A stretch of DNA of 64,000 nt from Candidula unifasciata (GCA_905116865.2 CAJHNH020002661.1:1-64000); one strand, 5' to 3'; shown: positions 44,036-56,999, counted from the first letter of the stretch. A program made the numbers and translations. Notes: a model not told the origin generated them from the letters alone.

Positions 44036-44379
44036 TTGATGCAGAAATGTCGACTAACTTCTAAACAATCAACATTTATTGGTACATCCTAAAGACACTT
44101 ATCAAGATGTAGATCTGTATATCATCGAAGCAGTGGCGTGTTCACCTAAATTATGATATCCGCCGGAAATAAATGGATATTGTTACGTCTCCCTTTTCAT
44201 TTCTGAGTGAATACAGACTCGTTGCTTTCATTTCCACTTGTGTGCGAATCTGGATAAGACCTGGAAATACCAATCACATTTATACACACGTTCAATCATT
44301 TTCAGGAATAGTTTTGTTATTTCCAAGTAAGGTTTATTTTTATAACAGGGCCATAGTCTGAGAAGAACAAATGTGTGTG
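44036..44379. other. No recognisable feature
   Basis: Nothing recognised between the RT tail and the minisatellite. Confidence 0.4.
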
Positions 44380-46535
44380 TTTGGTGCTACTGACTGTGTG
44401 CGACTACTGTCTGTGTGGGTCTACTGTCTATCTGTCAAACAGGCTACTGTCTGTGTGGGAGGCTACTGTGTGTGTTTGATGTGTGTGTTATGCTACTGTC
44501 TGTATGTTTTGAAATTGTGTGAGGCTACTGTCTACGTAAAATGTTAATGTTCGTGTGAGTCTACTCTGTCTGCGTGTAATGTTACTATTCGTGTAAGGCT
44601 GCTGTCTCCGTGTAATGTTACTATTGGTGTGAGGCTACTGTCTGCGTGTAATGTTACTATTCGTGTAAGGCTACTGTCTGCGTGTAATGTTACTATTCGT
44701 GTAAGGCTGCTGTTTGCGTGTAATGTTACTATTCGTGTAAGGCTGCTGTCTGCGTGTAATGTTACTATTCGTGTAAGGCTGCTGTTTGCGTGTAATGTTA
44801 CTATTCGTGTGAGGTTACTGTTTGCGTGTAATGTTACTATTCGCGTGGCGCTGCTGTTTGCGTGTAATGTTACTATTCGTGTGAGGCTTCTGTCAGCGTG
44901 TAATGTTACTATGCGTGTGAGGCTACTGTCTGCGTGCAATGTTACTATTCATGTGAGGCTACTGTCTGCGTGTAGTGTTACTATTCGTGTAAGGCTGCTG
45001 TCTCCGTGTAATGTTACTATTGGTGTGAGGCTACTGTCTGCGTGTAATGTTACTATTCGTGTAAGGCTACTGTCTGCGTGTAATGTTACTATTCGTGTAA
45101 GGCTGCTGTTTGCGTGTAATGTTACTATTCGTGTGAGGTTACTGTTTGCGTGTAATGTTACTATTCGCGTGGCGCTGCTGTTTGCGTGTAATGTTACTAT
45201 TCGTGTGAGGCTTCTGTCAGCGTGTAATGTTACTATGCGTGTGAGGCTACTGTCTGCGTGCAATGTTACTATTCATGTGAGGCTACTGTCTGCGTGTAGT
45301 GTTACTATTCGTGTGAGGCTACTGTCTGCGCGTAATGTTACTATTCGTGTGAGACTACTGTCTGCGTGTAATGTTACTATTCGTGTGAGGCTACTGCCTG
45401 CGTGTAATGTTACTATCCGTGTGAGGCTACTGTCTGCGTGTAATGCGACTATTCGTGTAAGGCTAATGTCTGCGTGCAATGTTACTATTCGTATGAGGCT
45501 TCTGTCAGCGTGTAATATTACTATTCGTGTGAGGCTACTGTCTGCGTGTAATGTGACTATTCGTGTAAGGCTACTGTCTGCGTGTAATGTTACTATTCGT
45601 GTAAGGCTGCTGTCTGCGTGTAATGTTACTATTCGTGTGAGGCTACTGCCTGCGTGTAATGTTACTATCCGTGTGAGGCTACTGTCTGCGTGTAATGTGA
45701 CTATTCGTGTGAGGCTAATATCTGCGTGTAATGTTACTATTCGTGTGAGGCTAATATCTGCGTGTAATGTGACTATTCGTGTGAGGCTAATATCTGCGTG
45801 TAATGTGACTATTCGTGTGAGGCTAATATCAGCGTGTAATGTGACTATTCGTGTGAGGCTAATATCTGCGTGTAATGTGACTATTCGTGTGAGGCTAATA
45901 TCTGCGTGTAATGTGACTATTCGTGTGAGGCTAATATCTGCGTGTAATGTGACTATTCGTGTGAGGCTAATATCTGCGTGTAATGTGACTATTCGTGTGA
46001 GGCTAATATCTGCGTGTAATGTGACTATTCGTGTGAGGCTAATATCAGCGTGTAATGTGACTATTCGTGTGAGGCTAATATCTGCGTGTAATGTGACTAT
46101 TCGTGTGAGGCTAATATCTGCGTGTAATGTGACTATTCGTGTGAGGCTAATATCTGCGTGTAATGTGACTATTCGTGTGAGGCTAATATCTGCGTGTAAT
46201 GTGACTATTCGTGTGAGGCTACTGTCTGCGTGTAATGTTACTATTCGTGTAAGGCTACTGTCTGCGTGTAATGTGACTATTCGTGTGAGGCTAATATCTG
46301 CGTGTAATGTTACTATTCGTGTAAGGCTACTGTCTGCTTGTTATTTGACTATTCGTGTGAGGCTACTGTCTGCGTGTAATGTTACTATTCGTATGAGGCT
46401 ACTGTCTGCGTGTAATGTTACTATTCGTGTAAGGCTACTGTCTGCGTGTAATGTGACAATTCGTGTAAGGCTTCTGTTTGCGTGTAATGTTACTATTCGT
46501 GTGAGGCTATTGTCTGTGTGAGACCCCTGTCTATT
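44380..46535. repeat. 36-bp minisatellite, over 50 units, with higher-order structure
   Basis: The unit (GAGGCTACTGTCTGCGTG then TAATGTTACTATTCGTGT) is 36 bp, so one plus-strand frame stays open for 630 codons (44629-46521) and reads as a 12-residue repeat, RLLSACNVTIRV. A block of eleven units starting at the TCTCCG variant (44605) is repeated 396 bp later (45001) with two units missing. From about 45700 to 46200 the units are homogenised to the RLISACNVTIRV variant. Edges decay into shorter GGCTACTGTCTGTGTGG motifs. No signal peptide, splice signals or non-repeat domain flank it, so coding is unsupported. Confidence 0.95.
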
Positions 46536-46631
46536 TGAGGCGACAGTGTTTAAAACCAGGTAACCCAGGTCAACCTTGCCTTCTGTATCAGAAACACACC
46601 TCCCCTCCCACCCCCACCCCACCCCTCCTTC

Positions 46632-46730
46632 TTAGCGTTCAGCGACTGGTTTTCCATGCACATCCGTTTTTATGCAAACTGTTGATTTCTTAGCCCTCGG
46701 GTAGATGCACTCCGACCCTCAAGATATGCT
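46632..46730 (-). mobile_element. SINE-like family F fragment, minus strand
   Basis: On the plus strand: CCATGCACATCCGTTTTTAT, GCAAACTGTTGATTTCTTAG, GTAGATGCACTCCGACC, the family F body in reverse. Forms an inverted pair with the copy at 46841. Confidence 0.65.
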
Positions 46731-46785
46731 CGTCTGGAACAGTGGGTCTAATTTTGCTAGTCCCTCATTAAACCCCGGAATCCAC

Positions 46786-46840
46786 ACGAAGAATTTGAGA
46801 AACGATTGACAATACACTAGAAAGAAGGTTGTGGACAGAC
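46786..46840 (+). mobile_element. RT-element tail, left part (split by family F)
   Basis: GAAAGAAGGTTGTGGACAGAC parallels GACAGAAGGTTGTGGATAGAC in the 20.8-kb RT tail. In that copy it is followed after a short gap by CGCCACACGGCATGG. Here the continuation (AAAGCCACACGGTATGGAAT) appears only at 47110, after the family F insertion. Confidence 0.6.
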
Positions 46841-47096
46841 CACTGCTTGCCCAAAAGCATGTCGTAAGAGTCGACTAATTGGGAGCTTCCTTCAAAGTCA
46901 GAGCTCATCAGCCTGAAATACAACTAACCAGCAGTTTGTATACAGATAAGTCATCTATGTAAAACGGGTGCGCATGCAACACTCAGGTTCTGGAACAGGA
47001 CTGCAGTCCAGAAGTGGACGAACAACCAGAACTTTCCGCCGGAGTTTAAAGCTGGTCAACGCGAAGAAGCAGAAAAAGTAGAAAAAGGACAGACAT
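46841..47096 (+). mobile_element. SINE-like family F copy with 8-bp TSD, reference for the empty site
   Basis: GGACAGAC occurs at 46833-46840 and 47097-47104. The insert runs CACTGCTTGCCCAAAAGCAT, TAAGAGTCGACTAATTGGGA, GTAAAACGGGTGCGCATGCA, CAGGTTCTGGAACAGGACTG, CAGTCCAGAAGTGGACGAAC, GGAGTTTAAAGCTGGTCAAC, and an A-rich tail (GAAGAAGCAGAAAAAGTAG). The TSD and tail support retroposition. This copy lacks the 1.3-kb insert seen at 15.8 kb. Confidence 0.8.
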
Positions 47097-47104
47097 GATT
47101 ACCA

Positions 47105-47150
47105 AAGCCACACGGTATGGAATTATAGAATATAACAAGAAAATGGGAGC
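47105..47150 (+). mobile_element. RT-element tail, right part
   Basis: AAAGCCACACGGTATGGAAT and GAATATAACAAGAAAATGGG continue the tail found at 20850-20885. Confidence 0.5.
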
Positions 47151-47249
47151 CGGATGCGAAAACCTTGTGGTGCAAGTTGTTCTGTGAAATAAAGATTTTT
47201 TTTTAAATATCCAGAAACCATGAGTTCTTAACCCTTTGGCTCGGTACTA

Positions 47250-47412
47250 TGGATATCGCAACCCTTCGGCCTTGATTTTATGATAAATACCGTAAATCTG
47301 GGAGAAATGTGGCTTTTCTACCTATCCCCGGGCGGGAACCCGGACCACAAGGAGTTCTTCACCCTGTCGTCGCGAAGTCAGATTTAGCCAACAGCGCTAG
47401 CGAGCCGGATGT
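47250..47412 (-). mobile_element. Possible tRNA-like SINE
   Basis: The reverse complement has CTAGCGCTGTTGGCTAAATC (A-box-like) and GGTCCGGGTTCCCGCCCGGG (B-box-like) about 45 bases apart. No second copy was seen, so the family is unproven. Confidence 0.35.
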
Positions 47413-48012
47413 AAAATAAAGATATACTGCCTAATGTGCACTTTTGGCCGCAAATATCCGATTACAGAAAACTCTTAATTGGCAGTCTTTGGCAATGCTT
47501 ATTAAAATCAAATGGGTCTATTATTTTGCCCCTAAAATTTGGCTTCGAAACCCATACAGGGATTTGTGGTACTCAAAGAGTTAATCTGATTAGTTCTCTA
47601 ATATTCCATTCCATGAGATGAGGATCTACTGACAAGAGGGCTATCCTAGATGGTGATAGTGAATTCACCCGAGTCAACATAGAGACAATGAATGTGATCA
47701 CTGTCGACAGGCGACAGTAGCCCAGTAGCAAAATATCCAGAGCATTGAGTGCAGAGAAGAACACATGAAGGAGAAAGCAGACATGGAATGCCTGCATTTG
47801 TTATTGAATTATGCCATCGGTGATGTATTAGTGAGGGGACGATGATGCCCCCCCCCCCCCTTTTCCCCCACCAGTTCAGTTCTAGATAACAGTATCAGTA
47901 TATCAATCAAACAGTGCCGCCGTATCTAACCAATGACGAACAGAACAGACCTTGTAGGGTCACAATATTCAGTTTGAGATGTGAATCGATTGCGTGATCT
48001 GTGTATCTGATA
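47413..48012. other. No gene; C tract
   Basis: No supported gene. C run near 47848-47861. Confidence 0.4.
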
Positions 48013-48480
<468 letters not shown>

Positions 48481-48590
48481 TCAATAAAGGCGTCAGGTTT
48501 GAATTCAGAAGTGTTTTTTGCAGCTTTCTATTTTGATATTGTCTACTGTCCTGTGTATTTATTCTCTGATTCTTCCGTTTCACCTCAATA

Positions 48591-49028
48591 GCGCGTTTCA
48601 AATGTCCTACTTTCGCGCGTTAACAAATAAGTTTCAAATGTCACACTTTCACAATTTAACAAATCCGTTTCAAATGTCACACCCCCACAATTTCACAAAT
48701 GTGTTTCAAATGTCACAACCTCACAATTAAACAAATGCGTTTCAAATGTCACACCCTCACACTTCAACAAATGCGTTTCAAATGTTACTTTTACACTTTA
48801 CCAAATGCGTTTCAAATGTCACACCCTCACATTTTAACAAATGCGTGTCAAATGTCACAGCCTCACAATTTAACAAATGCGTTTCAAATGTCACACCCTC
48901 ACACTTTAACAAATGCGTTTCAAATGTCACACCCTCACAATTTACCGAATGCCTTTAAAAATGTCACACCCTCACACTTTAACAAATGTGTTTTAAATGT
49001 CACACCTTTGCACTTTAAGAAATATCTC
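48591..49028. repeat. Second 36-bp minisatellite, about 12 units
   Basis: TTTCAAATGTC recurs at 48596, 48632, 48668, 48704 and 48740, followed by ACACCCTCACA and TTTAACAAATGCG. A unit around 48780 is shorter. The sequence is unrelated to the 44.4-kb array despite the identical period. Confidence 0.93.
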
Positions 49029-50514
<1,486 letters not shown>

Positions 50515-51000
50515 TCAACTTGTCTCTAGAGGCTCGAGTTTTGTTTCAATGCACGTGTGTGTGCGTGGGGCGGGGGGGGGGGGGGTGGTATGTGAGTGCG
50601 TGTATATCAGATTCTAACTTCTCTGTCCAGTGGTGATCTCGCATTAGGCTGGTTTCAGTGAGTGTCTATGCGTGCGAGTGTGTGTCTGTGCGTGCGAGTG
50701 TGTGTGTGTTTATGTGTGTATGAAATTCTCTTACTTGTCTCTATAGTGATCTCGCATTGAGTTAGTTTCAGGATGTACACCTAAGTGTTAGTGAAATTTC
50801 TTACTTGCCTCTCTAGCTGATCTTAGTCTGAAATAGTGTCGGCGTACGAGAGACAGAAAGGGAAGGAGGTTCGGGAAATACTGAATTGTTTCTCTATAGA
50901 TTTTTGGGCGTACTCGCGCTTAAGTATGTGTCAAATTTTCTTCACTGATTCTAGTGACCTCGCATCGAGTTTGTTTCAGGATATGTGTTTGTGCATGTGT
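50515..51000. repeat. Degenerate tandem repeat of roughly 70-135 bp
   Basis: A core resembling TCTCTATAGTGATCTCGCAT followed by TGAGTTAGTTTCAGGATGTG recurs at about 50522, 50630, 50740, 50810 and 50948, with spacers of GT-rich sequence and AAATTTTCTTACTTG-like joints. A weaker relative (CTCGCACATCTCACACTGAG) lies at 52110. A G run at 50571-50586 interrupts the first unit. Confidence 0.7.
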
Positions 51001-51031
51001 GTGAAAATTAGTTTTACTCATCCCTCTACGT

Positions 51032-51333
51032 CAGCGGCCTCTAACTTTTTTTAAGTTACCCCCCCCCCCCCCCCCCCCCTCCTCCCCCCCCCCCCCGGGC
51101 AAAAGATGTTTTTTTTTTGTTTGTTTGTTTTTTTTAGAAATTGTTTAGGACAATATGTCATTTACAATAAAACTACAACAAAATATTATTATAACAGATT
51201 ATTACAAGTACAAATGCACTCACTTTCACAACTGCCTGACGCCCCCCTTGGTACGTTCAATTCCCCCCCCCCAATCCCCCTCCCCTCCCCCCTTATTCAG
51301 TGGGAGCCGCACATCCCAGTTTGGAGACCACTG
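51032..51333. mobile_element. hAT-type MITE with C-rich interior
   Basis: Left end CAGCGGCCTCTAACTTTTTT. Right end CAGTTTGGAGACCACTG reads in reverse as CAGTGGTCTCCAAACTG. CTCTACGT (51024-51031) and CTCTATCT (51334-51341) agree at 6 of 8 positions and may be the 8-bp TSD. The interior has long C runs (51060-51097) and no coding capacity. Confidence 0.72.
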
Positions 51334-51420
51334 CTCTATCTCGCTATGCATTGATTTACTTTCACTTTTTTGTTAGTTTATTACGACATGTGCGACTTAA
51401 CGATCGTTCTCACTTACACC

Positions 51421-51800
51421 ATCATCATCATCATCATCAATGTCTACTTCTACCGTTAATCGCCGTGGGGAGGAACAGTTTGAGATCCATTGTTTGATGG
51501 GCAGCAATGGCTATTACCTTTGCATGTCTATGCAGAAACTCTTGGATGTCATCAAACTATTTTCTCCTAGAGCGGCCTCTTGATTTCACTCAAGATCTTC
51601 TCATAGCGCCTGCTTTGGCACTTGTTCTGACTGTATTCTTATTAGATGACTACATCATCCAATTTTTTTTTTTATTTCTAACTTTATCTGGGATGGTTAA
51701 GTTGGCATTTTTTTTTTTCTCAGGTATCTCATTTCACAGGTGTTAATTTTACATTTGTGATAATGTCCAAGTCTGGCACTGGTAGCACTGTGGTGGTATA
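51421..51800 (-). pseudogene. Decayed non-LTR retrotransposon 3' end
   Basis: The plus strand starts with CATCATCATCATCATCATCA, a (GAT)n tail in reverse, and farther right AAGTCTGGCACTGGTAGCAC matches TGTCTGGCACTGGTAGCACA in the 41.2-kb RT remnant, where it encodes the CYQCQTW region. Frames are broken and a poly-T run interrupts. Confidence 0.65.
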
Positions 51801-51899
51801 GATATGCTGTTTATATTCTTGTTTCTCCGTGCTCATACTTTGTATGGATGTCTTAATAATGGTGTCAGTTGGTATATAAGTGCAATGGCTCGTTGACAC

Positions 51900-52037
51900 C
51901 TTGTTTCTGTTTCCCAGATCTATTGTCCCGATCTAAGCCGAGGTCATTTTTGAAAATGGTCTGGCTCCGTCAGGATCCGAACTCCCGACCTTCCGATACG
52001 CAGCGGAGAGTCTAGTCGCTGCACCACGGTGGCTCCA
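51900..52037 (-). mobile_element. SINE-A head, minus strand
   Basis: On the minus strand: GGAGCCACCGTGGTGCAGCG (A-box region), CGGAAGGTCGGGAGTTCGGA (B-box region), then AAAAATGACCTCGGCTTAG. The 3' body is missing or lies beyond recognisable similarity. Not an intact tRNA. Confidence 0.72.
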
Positions 52038-52261
52038 ATATGTGTGTGTATGTGTATGTGTGTGTGTGTGCGCGCGCGCGCGCGAATGTGACATTCACTT
52101 ATTTTTCGCTCTCGCACATCTCACACTGAGTTATGTGTTTAGCCGTGTGAGCGCGCGCGGGTGTATGTCACTCAAATTTGTTTTTATGAATTACATGAGT
52201 GTGCAAATTTTTCTTGTTCGCTTCTATTCCTTATCTAGCTTTGACTTTATTTACTGTGTTG

Positions 52262-52661
52262 TAAATTATAGGATAATGCTTTCACACATCATGTGTACAC
52301 AATCGTACACACTCCCACACACGTATACATACTCCTACGTTCTCATAATGCACACTCATATACAGACATACGTAATACATACACACATGCATCTACATAC
52401 ATACACAAACATAAAACACATACATAGACATAAATGCACAAAAAGAAAACACACACACATACATTTATGGATATACATGCACACACACATTCCATACATA
52501 CACACATATACATGCATCTATGCATACACACATATGCAATCACATGTACAGACACCAACATATGCCTACAACCACACATTTACACTCACATGAATACATA
52601 CACTCACATACATACATACATAAATACACACACATACATGCATACATACACACATTTATAC
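52262..52661. repeat. ACAY-rich microsatellite block, left part (interrupted copy)
   Basis: Carries the same landmarks in the same order as 33752-34255 (CATCATGTGTACACAATCGT, CGTAATACATACACACATGC, GTACAGACACCAACATATGC) and ends ACACATTTATAC at 52650-52661, the left TSD of the inserted retrotransposon. Confidence 0.93.
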
Positions 52662-55247
52662 GCCTGATCAGTCTGAAAGATGAGGTCAACAAGCAGACAG
52701 TGGCTTTCAAGTTAATTGCGAAGGAAGCTAAGACAGCGAAATGGAACGAATTCTGCAAGAGCGTTTGCTCCGAGGGATCTCTTGTGACATTCTGGTGCCT
52801 TCAACGGAGCATGCACGGTGCCGCACGACCAAGGGGTATCCCTGATTTTCAGGGTACAGACCTGATATGGCAGAGAACTGATGCTGATAAAGGAAAAACC
52901 CTTCTGGCGCGCTACTTGGAGCAAACTGACCAAAAAGACGAAGCTACAAGAATGGGGGTTAAGATGAAACTGTCGATTCTGTGCGAGAACACTGTGCTAG
53001 GCACTGATCTCACAATCACTGCAGATACCTTAAGAACTTGCCTCAAGAAATCGCGCAGCACTGCTCCAGGCCCTGACGGCATCCGATACAACGACATGCT
53101 GATGATGTCGAATGCTGATTTGAAAAGCGTGACAAAGGAATTCAATATCAGCATCCAGAGTGGCCAGATACAAGAGGAATGGCTCCATAGTTATTTGTTT
53201 CCACTACTACAAAGCCTAATAAAGACCACTCGAAGATCTGCGGCTACAGAATCATCTGAATACTGTTGGCAAACTTTTGGAAAAAATTGTCGCACAAAGA
53301 TTGACCACCTACTTGGAACTACATGATAAGTTCCCACCAACACTTGGAGGGTACAGGTTAAATAAAGAGACATGGTTCAATGCTGCAGTTTTCGCCTACG
53401 ATGTGTACGAGGGATTTCAGATTAAAGAAGAGACATGTGCGGCAGTGTTGGACTTAGAAGATGCCTACAATAAAGTACCATACGATTATTTAATGCAATT
53501 ACTGCTTAAACTAGAAGTTAATCCTATTCTGATCCGCTGGATTGCTGCGGTCCTGTTCCAGAGAAAGATTGTACTAAGATGTGGTAGCTGGTCCTCAGAA
53601 CCGCAAACGATATGTCCAGGCTTGCCACAGGGATCACCGCTATCACCAGTCTTATTCAACGTTTATACGGTGATGATCACTGAGCAGCAGTTGAATGGAA
53701 AGGGGAGGACTTTGTCATTTGCTGATGACATTTTGATTTATCGACAAGGGCGTGATAGACAGGAGATCGCCAGCACTATGCACAAAGAACTCGATCGAAT
53801 TGCCGCCTGGTGTGATGGTTCCAATGCCTATGTCAATCCTTCGAAGGCATCAGTGTCATGGTTCTCTTTGAACAATCACATTGTCAAGTCGGACTTACCA
53901 GAAGTGAAAATGCGTGATAATGTATTGATCAGAACCAACGTTATGACGTTTCTCGGGGTGAGGTTCGATCGCAGCTTGTCATTCAGGGAACACGTTGACC
54001 ATGTGATAACAAAAGCACGCAAAGGTCTATCTGAAAGGAGGATTATGGCTGCTTCCAACATTGAGCAAAGACTACTAATACTTATATTCTACGGTCTGGT
54101 CCTTTCCCCCATTGAATACGCTCTGGCCATCCTCACTGTCAGTGCTACCCAGATTGAACGACTCGAAAAGGTGCAAAATGAAGCCATGCGCATTATTTTG
54201 GGATGTACTAGAGACACATCCTGTGGAGCAATGAGGTATCTACTTGACTTTCCAACAATGAACCAAAGGATCAGGATGTGGAGGGCTCGGGTATATCTCA
54301 AAATATGTGCTGATAAGAAACACCCACTGCATCAAGCGCTTTTTACTGAAAAGGGCGACAGACTGAAGAGGGGGAAATCGTGGCTAGGTCGGGCAGAAGA
54401 TGTTATTAGGCAAATATGCAGCCTAACCGACATCATACCTGGTGCAGAATGGATACCTGTGCCTCAAACGTTTATTTGTACATTTTCCTGTATTGTCACA
54501 CTCAACAGGCGATGTAGAGAAGAGAATCCTGTTGTTGTTAATGCAGAGGTCAACGCTCTCATCGGTGAAAATTCAGACGAAGCAGATGCAATAATCTATA
54601 CAGACGGATCCGTTATACGCCAAAGAAGAAGCGCATGGGCATTTACAGCACGCTCAGCGGGCAGAACAGTCAAAGAAGCCAACGGCGCCTTCTCCATGAC
54701 AACCAGCAGCATGACGATGGAGGTGATGGCAGTGACACAAGCGCTTGCCTGGCTTGAAACACAAAAATACACCCGCCTGTGTATACTCAGTGATTCAATG
54801 AGTATGATCCGGAGGGTTCAGGCAGGTACAGTGCGAAGGCAATGGCTTGAATCATTACAGAAGTCCACTGTCCGTGGAGTCACCTTTATTTTTGTTCCGG
54901 GACACGCAGGCGTCGATGGAAATGAAAGAGCTGACAGGTTGGCTGGATCCGCTATCACTACCGACGGTCAGCCTATGGATCATGCTGATATTATCAATGC
55001 CCTCAGAGAAATGGGAAGGATAGACGACTTTGGTGGCAGTGAATCCAGATCACTCGCCAGAATGGCAGACTTGGGAATTAAGATCGGCACAGCAAAAAAC
55101 GAGACGCACACCAGCTACGCCAGAAGACTTGTTAATCAACATAGAACTGGTACTATTAGCCATCGGACGTTGGGGTTCATACTGAGGGGAGGATCTGAGC
55201 ACCTATGGACATGTCCGGAGTGCAATGAGGATAACCCAACTAACTAA
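52662..55247 (+). pseudogene. ORF2 remnant: RT and RNase H, two frameshifts, C-terminus cut
   Basis: The first frame (to about 53210) has SRSTAPGPDGIRYNDM, RT motif 1-2 region. Two frame changes lie near 53205-53212 and 53250. The main frame (53277-55247, 656 codons) then has LDLEDAYNKVPYD (catalytic Asp, about residue 59), GLPQGSPLSPVLFNVY (115-130), SFADDILIY (FADD at 148-151) and MTFLGVRFDRSLSF. RNase H follows with all expected acidic and His residues: Asp443 in YTDGS, Glu482, Asp506 in LSDSMS, His543 in PGHAGVDGNERADRLAG, Asp553. The C-terminus HLWTCPECNEDNPTN stops after two Cys of what is usually a C-C-H-C knuckle. RT and RNase H catalytic residues look intact, so decay is recent or uneven. 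Confidence 0.9.
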
Positions 55248-55262
55248 CTAACTAACTAACTA
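52662..55262 (+). mobile_element. RT–RNase H non-LTR retrotransposon inserted in an ACAY microsatellite, 12-bp TSD
   Basis: ACACATTTATAC is present at 52650-52661 and 55263-55274. The 2601-bp insert begins inside an ORF2-like frame upstream of RT and ends in seven or so (TAAC) units. Both flanks are ACAC/ACAT repeat, and the block at 33752-34255 shows the uninterrupted arrangement. Known R1-clade elements such as Waldo target ACAY repeats, but this element was assigned here only to an RNase H-bearing LINE group. 5' truncated, with no endonuclease domain. Third-kind oddity: the ORF stop codon lies inside the terminal repeat, leaving no 3' UTR. Confidence 0.92.
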
Positions 55263-55545
55263 ACACATTTATACATACATTCACGACTTTACACAAATAC
55301 ATACATACCTAAATACACACACATACTTACACAGCTAAATATTCATACATACATCCACCAACATGCATACATACACACATAGATACATACATACATGCAT
55401 ACATACATGCATACATACATGTCCACACACATTACATACATACACACACATGCATGCATACACATATATATAACTACCCATACAGGTATTACATACACAC
55501 ATGCATACCTACTTACATAAATACTTGCATACATTATATATACAT
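55263..55545. repeat. ACAY-rich microsatellite block, right part
   Basis: Resumes with the second TSD copy, then CATTCACGACTTTACACAAA and ACATACCTAAATACACACAC, matching CTCACATCTTTACACACATA and CAGACCTAAGTACACACACA at 34208-34245. After about 55330 it continues as ACAT repeat without a counterpart in the 34-kb copy. Confidence 0.9.
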
Positions 55546-55558
55546 TAGAGAGAGAGAG

Positions 55559-55624
<66 letters not shown>

Positions 55625-55625
55625 G
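55546..55625. repeat. (GA)n microsatellite
   Basis: Nearly pure GA run. Confidence 0.96.
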
Positions 55626-56044
55626 GAGGTAGATTCTTCTGATTGTTTCTCAAGTTAACTATCTCTCTTTTTCTATACTCGGAAAAAAAAAACATCCTGT
55701 TGTTCATTGAGAAGCCCTACAAAGTTACCTCAGCCAGCCGGTCTCAGCCCTCTTGTTTATCCCTGAGTCACGACTGTGACCTCTCTCAGACTGAGTTTTT
55801 CGAAAGAGCTAAGCCAGTCAACCGGCGTGTCCCCGGCACTTTCTCACATCCCTGCTGTTTTCTCAGCGTTGACCCATCTGTCTAAAGAGCAACTTGTGTC
55901 TGTCTTTCTACAGCTGTGTACTTTTATACGAATCTTCCCTCAAAATAAATTGGAAACTGGGTTTTGGCGAGATGGAGTTTTATTGTGTCCTTTTCACCCT
56001 TGCTAAGATGTACGAAGATTAATTGTTTATAACACAAATGTAAA
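55626..56044. other. No recognisable feature
   Basis: No gene or family recognised. Confidence 0.4.
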
Positions 56045-56347
56045 AATACTGAATGTCTTGGCTCGTTTCTTAATCATTCTTGTTTTTTCATCTCACTTGT
56101 ACCAGATTGTAGCCCAGTGTCGTAGTTGTCTGTATTTGACTTGCTCTTCTAGGGTGGCCTGGCTGATGGAATTGTTCATCTTTTTGCAAGTTTCGGCTAC
56201 ACCATTTATCAATATTTATCTTGATCTGCCTCTCCCCTTCCTCCCAGATGTTCTGCTGTGCAGTTTAGCCTGACTGCATTCTTACAAGATGGCTGAACCA
56301 TTTCATTCTTTGTCTGACAACATAATCCAGACATGGTCTTTTTCCAA

Positions 56348-56439
<92 letters not shown>

Positions 56440-56710
56440 TGTAACCCTGTCTTTTCTTGTGTTGTTAGTGACCATGCGGTGACAGCGCGGTTCACATGTG
56501 GTTGTTTTATGTTCTAGTGCCTTATTCATTGTCTATGTTTGGCACTGATAATTTAAAATAGGGATAAAGATGCTATTAACCATTTGCTATTCTGCTGGAG
56601 GGGAGACATTTGGTTATCTAAGCAGTGGGGCTAACTGGTAGATGACAGCATTTGTCTTCAGTACTCTGGCTTCTATCTGCCTTTACAAACAGCCCCGGGA
56701 GACCTGAATG
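56045..56710 (-). pseudogene. Decayed non-LTR RT C-terminal region, split by (CT)n
   Basis: On the minus strand MKWFSHLVRMQSG-like sequence near 56265-56305 corresponds to MKWFAHLERTP of the 41-kb remnant. GTGTTGTTAGTGACCATG and TATGTTTGGCACTGATAATT correspond to the TNHKRK and CQTW regions. A (CT)n run at 56351-56432 lies within it. Frames are broken throughout. Confidence 0.7.
56351..56432. repeat. (CT)n microsatellite inside RT remnant
   Basis: CT run with two CTTT interruptions. Confidence 0.95.
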
Positions 56711-56999
56711 ATTATACATGTTTCTTCTTCTTTGCGTTCGCTGGCTACAGGACTTCATCTTGTTTCAGAACTCGAGTGTTGCGAAAATATTTTGTTGCAA
56801 TCCCTGATTTTGTCAGTGATATGGATCAGAATTATGTACTGCTAAAACTCACATTAGAAAATCGATGCTTTCCAGTTGAAATATTACACATGAAAGAAAG
56901 CTGTTAATGAGAATAAAGTCCCCAAGTCGGTTCCGAGGCAGGTGAGATCAAAAATTGACTCACTGCTTTATAATAAACCTCAGCCTTTTTAAACTGTTT

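Noticed and set aside
44629..46521. 630-codon plus-strand frame as a secreted repeat protein gene
   Set aside because: The frame is wholly made of a 36-bp unit without stops. No signal peptide, unique domain, splice site or flanking coding sequence supports it.
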